Shown: in pieces, positions 57,461 through 64,000 of the stretch
Layout of the letters: each line of letters begins with the position of its first letter
Numbering within the stretch: the first letter of the stretch is position 1
Source: Rhizomys pruinosus
Taxonomy: Eukaryota; Chordata; Mammalia; Rodentia; Spalacidae
Length of the DNA: 64,000 bases
Assembly: GCA_009823505.1 (NCBI GenBank)
Contig: VZQC01005745.1
Location: 467,039-531,038 of the forward strand
Reading direction: 5' to 3'
Program-made: the position numbers and the translations under genes
The notes under the pieces: generated by a model
Seen by the model: only the letters and a program-made list of their open reading frames with translations
Told to the model about the DNA's origin: nothing
Databases searched by the model: none

Positions 57461-60345
57461 AACTATTACTACTCAAACTGTTCAGAAGGATACAAGCAGA
57501 GGGAAAACTCCCAAATTCCTTCTATGAAGCCAGCATTACCCTAAAACCCAAACCAGGCAAAGATACAACCAAAAAAGAAAACTATAGGCCCATCTCATTA
57601 AGGAACATAGACACAAAAATATTCAACAAAATACTTGCAAACCACATACAGACCCACATCAAAAAAAAAAAAAAATCACCCATCATGACCAAATTGGATT
57701 CATACCAGAGATGCAGGGATGGCTCAACATACATAAATCAATTAATATCATAAAACACATAAACGAACTGAAAGACAAAATTCACATGATCATCTCAATT
57801 GATGCAGAAAAAGCCTTTGATAAAATCCACCATCCCTTTATGTTTAAAGTTCTAGAGGGAATTGGACTGGAGGGAATATTCCTCAACATAATCAAAGCCA
57901 TATACAACAAACCCACAGCCAACATCATCCTAAAAGTTATAAGCATGCCCCTTAAAGGCAGGAGCCCAGCAAGGCTGCCCCCTATCACCACTCCTCTTCA
58001 ATATAGTGCTTGAAATGCTGGCTAGGGCAATAAGGCAAGAAAAGGAAATTATAGGAGTACTAATTAGAAAAGAGGAAGTCAAGTTATACCATTGTTCAGA
58101 CCATATGATAGTTTACCTAAGGGATGCTAAAAACTCCACCAGAAAACTCCTAGAAATGATAACAACTTTCACTAAAGGGGCAGGATATAAAATTAACCTA
58201 GAAAAATCAATAGCCTTTCTTTACACCAACAACAAGCAACTGAAGAAGGAATACAAGGAGACCTTCCCACTCACGATAACCTCAAAAACAATAAAATACC
58301 TAGGAACAAACCTAACCAAAGACACCAAAGATCTCTACAACAAAAAATTTAAACCCCTGAAGAAGGAGATTGAAGACTTCAGAAGATGGGAAGACTTCCC
58401 ATGCTCATGGATTGGAAAAATTAATATAGTAAAAATGTCCATTCTACCCAAATTAATATATAGTTCAATGCAATCCCAATTAAAATCCCCAAGAGTTTCT
58501 TCACAGACTTGGGGGAAAAATCCTTAAATTCATATGGAGAAACAAAAGACCACAAAGAGCCAAAGCAACCCTGAGCAAAAAGAGAAATAAAGGGGGGATC
58601 ACTATACCAGACTTCAAACTATATTACAGGGCTATAGTCATGAAAACAGCCTGGTACTGGCACAGAAACAGACCTGTAAACCAATGGAACAAAATTGAAG
58701 ATCCAAACTTGAGCTCATACAATTTTAGCCACCTCATATTTGACCAAGAAGACACAATGGAGGAAAGACAGCATCTTCAGCAAGTGGTGTTGGCAAAACT
58801 GGATCACCACTTGTAGAAGAATAAAATTAAATCCCTACCTCTCACCTTGTACAAAACTCAACTCCAAATGGATCAAAGACTTCAATATGAAATCAGAAAC
58901 TCTGAAGGTGATAGAAGAAAACGTTGGCAGCAACCTCTAAGACATAAGGGTAGGAATAGTCTTTCTAAATCAGACAGCAGCTGTGCAGGAAATAAGGTCA
59001 ACAATTGACAAGTGGGACCTCATTAAACTCAAAAGCTTCTTTACAGTGAAAGAAACAATCAGTGAAGAGAAAACCCACAGAGTGGGAGGAAACTTTTACT
59101 GCTGATACATCTGACTGAGCATTAACTTCCAGAATCTGTAAACTACTCAAAAAACAAAGAAGAAAACAAATGACCCACTCAAGAGATGGAGTAAAGAGCT
59201 CAACAGAGACTTCACAAGTAAGGAGGTAAAGATGGCTGAGAAACATCTTTAAAAGTGTTCAACATCATTAATAATTAAGGAAATGCAAATTAAAACCACT
59301 TTAAGATATCATCTCACTCCAATAAGACTGGCTAGGATCAAGAAAAGAAGTGATACCAAATGCTGGAGAGGTTGTGGGGAAAGGGGAACACTCATCCACT
59401 GCTGGTGGGAATGTAAATTTATACAAGCACTATGGAAAACTATGGAGAACCCTTAAAAGACTCAACCTTAAAAGACTCAAAATGAGCCTACCACCTGACC
59501 CAGTCATACCATTCCTGTGTATATACCCACAAGACTCATCCTACCACAGAGATACATGCACAGCCATGTTTATTGCAGCTCTCTTCACAATAGCAAAGAG
59601 TTGGAACCAACCCAAGTGCCCCTCAACCAATGAATGGATAGAGAAAATGTGTTACATCTACACAATGGCGTTTTATGCAGCAGTAAAGAAAGATGACATC
59701 ATGAACTTTGTAGGTAAATGGATGGAACTAGAAGATATTATGCTAAGTGAGGTAACACAGTCCCAGAAAAACAAACAATAAATGGTATCCCTCATTTGTG
59801 GATGCTAGCATCAAGTAAGGCAAACTGAGTAACATTAATGTTATATTTTTCTTTATCTAAAAGCCACTGTGCTCTTAGAATGTGAATCTCTTAATGGGCT
59901 CTAGAATTAACCTACTCCTGATTTTCAGACTTTATAATTTTGGTACAAGGGTAGAGGGTATATTTGCATATTTTAGAGCAATCTAAAATTAAAATGGAAA
60001 AATGTGGATCCCAAAATATGATTTGGAAATAACATAGTTTATTTTCAGAGAACATGATTTTAGTACATGTGTGACATACATAAATGCATATGGTGAAACA
60101 ATATGGATTGGAGGGAACAACAACAACAAAAGAACTGGGACAGTGAACTGACTGAAGCAGTTGAGCTCTTCCCCCCCAAAAAATAATCTTCTGCTTTGAA
60201 AAACTTTGAAAAGACTCAGAAGGGGAAACAGGACATGTATGGCAGACTGCATAAACTTGGGAGGGGCAGGGGGCATGGAGGGGGAAATGAGTCTGGATTG
60301 AACAGAGAAGTGATGTATGAAATGCGCAAAACCTCAATAAAAGAT
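57461..60345 (+). mobile_element. LINE-1, 5'-truncated, sense, about 2.9 kb
   Basis: It contains the second half of ORF2 and the 3'UTR. Frame 57711-58013 has the RT region ([20 protein letters not shown]). Frame 58006-58527 continues in another frame ([15 protein letters not shown], then KMSILPKLIYSSMQ), followed by pieces 58740-58940 and 59350-59781. Where the catalytic FADD-type motif should be, the frame reads CSDH, and the reading frame shifts several times, so the element is dead. A short poly(A) expansion lies at about 57661-57675. The 3'UTR (59785-60345) is the long type and ends in an A-rich tail. The 5' end is truncated within ORF2; ORF1 and the promoter are absent. Confidence 0.95.
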
Positions 60346-60744
60346 AAAAAAAGAAAAAATATTATGTCTTTATTGAAAGTATATGGATATTTTCTCCATT
60401 ATTCTTCTAAAGACAATATATTTCAGTAGCTATTTAGATAGCTGTTAGCTTACATTAGGTATGATAAGCAATCTAGAGATGATTCAAAGTATGTGTGTTA
60501 GTTATATACAAACTCTATACATTAAATTACGGTACTTAAAGCTCCTGAGAAAGAGTCTTGGAGCAATCTTTCCCAAATACAAAGGGCTGACTGTGAATTG
60601 GTCTTTTACCACTTAATTCAATTCACAGCACATATATATTTTAATGTTCTTAATTTTTATGAATTTCATACAACATATTTTGATCATGTTTAGATCCCTT
60701 CCCATGACATACCCTCTCTGTTCTAGCTCCTCCACCAACAGATT

Positions 60745-60748
<4 letters not shown>
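60346..60748. other. mostly unique DNA, possible L1 3' end remnant
   Basis: 60640-60745 (tgaatttcatacaacatatt, then cttcccatgacataccctct) resembles an antisense L1 3' terminus of an older rodent family. Nothing else is seen. Confidence 0.4.

Positions 60749-60797
<49 letters not shown>
60749..60797. repeat. (TA)n microsatellite
   Basis: About 22 TA units. Confidence 0.95.
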
Positions 60798-60799
<2 letters not shown>

Positions 60800-60955
60800 C
60801 TAGAGAAACATATATATATAATACATATACACACAAAGCTCTCTAAATATATATATGCACACACATGTATATATGCACACACATATATATGTGCATATAT
60901 ATGTATGTTTGGCTTACAGGATACATATATATGTATATTTGGCTTACAGTTTGTG
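60798..60955. repeat. degenerate TA/CA repeat with 30-bp direct repeat
   Basis: Mixed atatat and cacaca patches. atgtatgtttggcttacag (60901-60919) recurs as atgtatatttggcttacag (60931-60949). Confidence 0.8.
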
Positions 60956-61359
60956 TAGCATACAACAATGGCTACACAGAACTGGAGAGGCTGAGAATCA
61001 AGTACTTGCTCTTTCTAAGAAGCTCAGCACTCCCAATCTGGCCCTGAAGGCCTGAAGGATTCCTGGAGATCTATTGTCTTCAGTCTATAATGGAACCTGA
61101 AGAAGTTGATTCTACTATCAGCTGAGGAACGCCACAGGATTAAGATGAACTTGTCAGAAAGAAAGCAGGCAAAAGGAAAGAACTCTTTTGTCTGGGCTGC
61201 CATCAGAAGGTAACCCACACATTTAGGGTGAGTCTTTTGGATTAAAATAATCCAGTTAACAAAGTCTCTTTAATTTCACTTAATTTCAGATCCAGTCAAC
61301 TTGACAACGAAGATTAGCCATTATAAGACCCTGGTCCCATTTCTAACAATACCACCAAG
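60956..61359. other. unassigned, probably old repeat DNA
   Basis: No gene. Parts (61270-61330) recall rodent dispersed repeats, but I cannot name them. Confidence 0.35.
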
Positions 61360-61690
61360 ATCCAGTGTGGGCCATCTCAAGCCAGTGGTCGGTCCACACC
61401 TTACCCAGGATAAGTGCCCGTGGAGCAAGAACCATTCAGGGAGTGCCTGGGGGGAAAAAACTCAAAGCTTTATTTCTGCAGCACAGGTTCTATAGACAGC
61501 CTCTACCAATCATAATAAAGAGCATCAGAACATATCCAATAATTGCAAAGGTCAGCTCAATCACAGGACTACACAACCTTCAGTCTGCATACTGTTCCAT
61601 AGTAATCACTGCACTGTCCATTGGGGGAGGGGTGGTTAGCCAATCAGAGTGCAGGAGCTGAACAGGGTCATAACCAGGAAATGTGTCATG
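61360..61690 (-). mobile_element. solo-LTR-like segment (ERV, class uncertain), antisense
   Basis: On the minus strand the order is LTR-like: a CCAAT-type box (ctctgattggctaa), then a polyadenylation signal (aataaag), then a downstream region ending near 61365. Terminal TG and CA can be proposed at about 61366 and 61688, but I find no clear 4-6 bp TSD. No retroviral coding region is attached. Confidence 0.45.
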
Positions 61691-62154
61691 TTGTTGGCCC
61701 AGAAAGAAATTCAGTGATGTGGTGAACAAAGGTGGCCTAGAAATAGCCTACAATCCAACTTGGGGAACCACTGATATTTTAGGGGTTACTTATAGCAGCA
61801 TGGACAACTCAAAGATTACTACATCACTGAAAAATGAGCCTAACACGGTTATCACACACAAAACTGGAATCCCAGAGCCCACAACATGTTTTGCAGGCGA
61901 CTGAACAGCCCGGAGAATCTCCCTGAGGCAGCTTAGCTGGTCTCAGCATGCCCTCAGCCGTCCCTACTGCTTACATATCCTGGAGCGGGAGGCCCCTTTT
62001 GCATCTGGTCAGTTTCAATGACTTCTGAGACTTTTGAGTTGTTTCCTTCCTTTTATAGAAGGAGCATCTGATGAAATTGCTATATAATAACTTTTTCAAA
62101 ACTAAATGAAATTCATAATCATTTATAAAAGTTTACAAAAAGTTTTAATTTAAC
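61691..62154. other. unassigned, probably repetitive DNA
   Basis: The open frame at 61683-61904 starts within the LTR-like segment and shows no domain. The texture (for example gcagcatggacaactcaaag) recalls rodent dispersed repeats. Confidence 0.35.
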
Positions 62155-62345
62155 AAATACTGGGACAGCAAGAATGCTCAGGAGAACAAGACTTGCTGAC
62201 AAGTCAGAGACCTGAAGTTGATCCCCAGAATCCACATGGTAGAAGAAGAAAACCATCCTCTGCAAGTTGCCCTCTGATTTCCAGGAATGTGCTATGGCAC
62301 ATGCACACACGTGTGCACACACACACACACACGCACACACTATAA
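62155..62345 (+). mobile_element. B3-type SINE with (CA)n tail
   Basis: The order gcaagaatgctcaggagaac, then cctgaagttgatccccagaa, then aagttgccctctgatttcca, then a CA-rich end is the B3 pattern. The (CA)n at about 62314-62340 is part of the tail. Confidence 0.75.
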
Positions 62346-62940
62346 AGAACACACAAAAAGGGAGGGATCTCTTTATGATAGTAAGTTTGCATATTAGTGA
62401 TCATGTCCTAACTCAGTGTGCTTTTAACCTTGTTCCCACACCACCAAGTTTAAAGTGCCACTAAGGGAGGAAAGGATAAAATCAGGGGATCTAAATGGGA
62501 GGAGAGAGGAAGGGTTACAGAAGGAAAGGGGAGGGGACAAAGGGAGAAAAAGGAGCCCAAGAGAAGTGGAACCATAGGAGACTGGTAGTATCATGGAGAA
62601 ATGGGGATATTTTAAATAAAGAAGACATGGAGGGAGGGATAGGCAGGTAAAAAGAGAGGAAAAATAAATAATTCCTTGCTAGGGTTAAAAAAGCTGAGAG
62701 AATCATATTAGTTTAACAATCTATTGAGAAATTACATATGCAATACCTTTACATGAGTCCATATGCAAAGATGAAGGCTGTATATCAAGAAACAGTACCA
62801 AAAGAATGAGAAAACTTCCTTTGAATTGTTGGCCAGGGTAGTCCAAGAGACTCCCAAAATTACACAGGCTACTGCCACAGCCCTTGATTGCCTCGCAGAA
62901 CCTGAAAGTAAAACCCTATTGCTGAAGACAGGACATGCTT
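62346..62940. other. unique DNA with purine-rich patch
   Basis: 62470-62660 is rich in G and A (ggaggagagaggaagggtta) without a fixed unit. No gene. Confidence 0.45.
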
Positions 62941-63415
62941 CAGAGCCTGGATCTTGAGTAATGGGCATGCATCTGTCCTGGAAGCCACCACACTTGAGGG
63001 CTAGCTATCATAACTGTGGAGAGCACTATGCAAGCCACTAAGGGAAAACATCAATCGATAGTTCAACATCAGCCTCAAGACCAACCATCCATGTCAATGA
63101 CCGCTCCAGCATATGACATCAGTGAAACAGCAGCACTTCTATCTTGGGGGAAATTGATGGCTAACCAATTGGACCTCAATTTGACTCAGTGGGAGGAAAC
63201 ACATGTGTGATATTGTTAACATAGCCAGACACACACAGCTGGAGAGGTCATAGATCTTAGACAATTCCCCAAGGTTGACACATCCCGGGGCCAAGGTAAC
63301 ATTTTACTAACTACAAAAGAAGTATTGTTATATTTATAGACAAATATCCCAGACACCACTCAAAAAAGAAGCTTCCTTTGTACCAGATGAGAATAGTACA
63401 GAATCCCACAACTAG

Positions 63416-63450
<35 letters not shown>

Positions 63451-64000
63451 GACATGATCTCTGAATTACACCTAAGTGACATATCTACAATGCAACCTCC
63501 ACATATAAGTTCCAAGCATCATAGAACAAAGACCCAAGAATGCATTAACTACTTCTTAACTATCGTTAAGGAAGCTCCTCCATGCAACTGGAGACCAGAA
63601 ACTCAAAGTGGGCTGAACAGTTAAACCATGAGGATTAGGAGTCTACAGAGTGTGGTTCCATGCACAGGGTGCCTATATTCAGCTTCATGTACCCAGGACT
63701 CAGGGAACATTGCGGAAGAGGAAGCAGAAAGATCATAAGAGTCAAGGAGGTGATGCAAGACCAAACAGAAATTAATCCCACAAGCTCTGGGACCCTGTTC
63801 ATATGAACCTACAGCATTGGTATCATCGTACACAAGACCCATGCAAGCTCAGCTGGACAAAAACCCAGCACAGAACTGCAGAAATGGGTAGCAGAGCCCG
63901 ATCTTGACTGGGGAAATATTGGCAGCAGATAGCCTTGGGGTGAGGAAGACCTGGCCTTCTTTAGAAAAGATGCTCTGGATAAGCTAACTAGAGCTCAGGG
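62941..64000. other. unassigned 1-kb block, likely repeat, continues past window
   Basis: No gene. The block is uniform, GC-moderate and contains a (CA)n at 63416-63446. The texture suggests retroelement-derived non-coding DNA such as an ERV internal region, but I recognise no family and no coding frame. Confidence 0.35.
63416..63446. repeat. (CA)n microsatellite
   Basis: About 15 uninterrupted CA units. Confidence 0.95.

Noticed and set aside
60749..60955. Small membrane-like proteins rich in Ile and Tyr
   Set aside because: They are translations of TA/CA microsatellites.

Overview
This window looks like non-coding mammalian DNA, most likely an intergenic or long intronic stretch from a muroid rodent. 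The evidence is the repeat content. There are many B1 (7SL-derived), B2 (tRNA-derived) and B3 SINEs, an ID/B4-like SINE, 5'-truncated LINE-1 copies, MaLR-type LTRs of rodent MT/MTE and MLT1 style, and a probable MIR. The B2 and L1 3'UTR consensus differs from what I remember of house mouse and rat, so a non-Mus/Rattus muroid (cricetid or spalacid) is my guess, not a demonstration. I see no intact gene, no rRNA or tRNA gene and no CRISPR. Nearly every open frame here is either a fragment of dead L1 ORF2 or chance.

Layout. 0-2.4 kb: L1 ORF2/3'UTR remnants. 3.6-4.2 kb: SINE cluster. 5.66-6.69 kb: a composite retro-insert with a 15-bp target-site duplication (TSD). 7.7-8.8 kb: MaLR LTR pieces. 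8.8-19 kb: mostly unique AT-rich DNA, with a possible MIR, one isolated exon-like segment (11443-11536) and scattered SINEs and old L1. 20.1-24.8 kb: an antisense MLT1-type LTR, then a 3.2-kb antisense L1 carrying a B2 that contains an assembly join (N at 23922). 24.8-27.95 kb: repeat-poor unique DNA. 27.96-31.56 kb: an L1 with a twin-priming inversion, holding a B2, a B1 and a dimeric B1. 32.65-34.2 kb: an old antisense L1 with nested SINEs. About 36.0-45.245 kb: sequence that reads like uncorrected long-read gap fill, ending at an N. 45.2-46.3 kb: nested L1M, SINE and B2. 46.3-54.2 kb: unique DNA, microsatellites, a 42-bp minisatellite and several antisense MaLR elements. 54.2-57.4 kb: SINEs, a 55-bp tRNA-like micro-insert and old L1. 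57.46-60.35 kb: a 2.9-kb sense L1. 60.3-64 kb: simple repeats, an LTR-like segment, a B3 SINE and unassigned, probably repetitive DNA.

There is no gene system in which parts act together. What the window records is retrotransposition: L1 machinery inserted itself, often truncated or inverted, and mobilised B1 and B2, leaving 7-17-bp TSDs that can be read directly. I found no convincing undescribed biological system. The best leads are a tRNA-like micro-SINE insert, a composite L1-tailed retro-insert, two snap-back inverted duplications, one orphan exon candidate, and two assembly artefacts that any annotator should know about.
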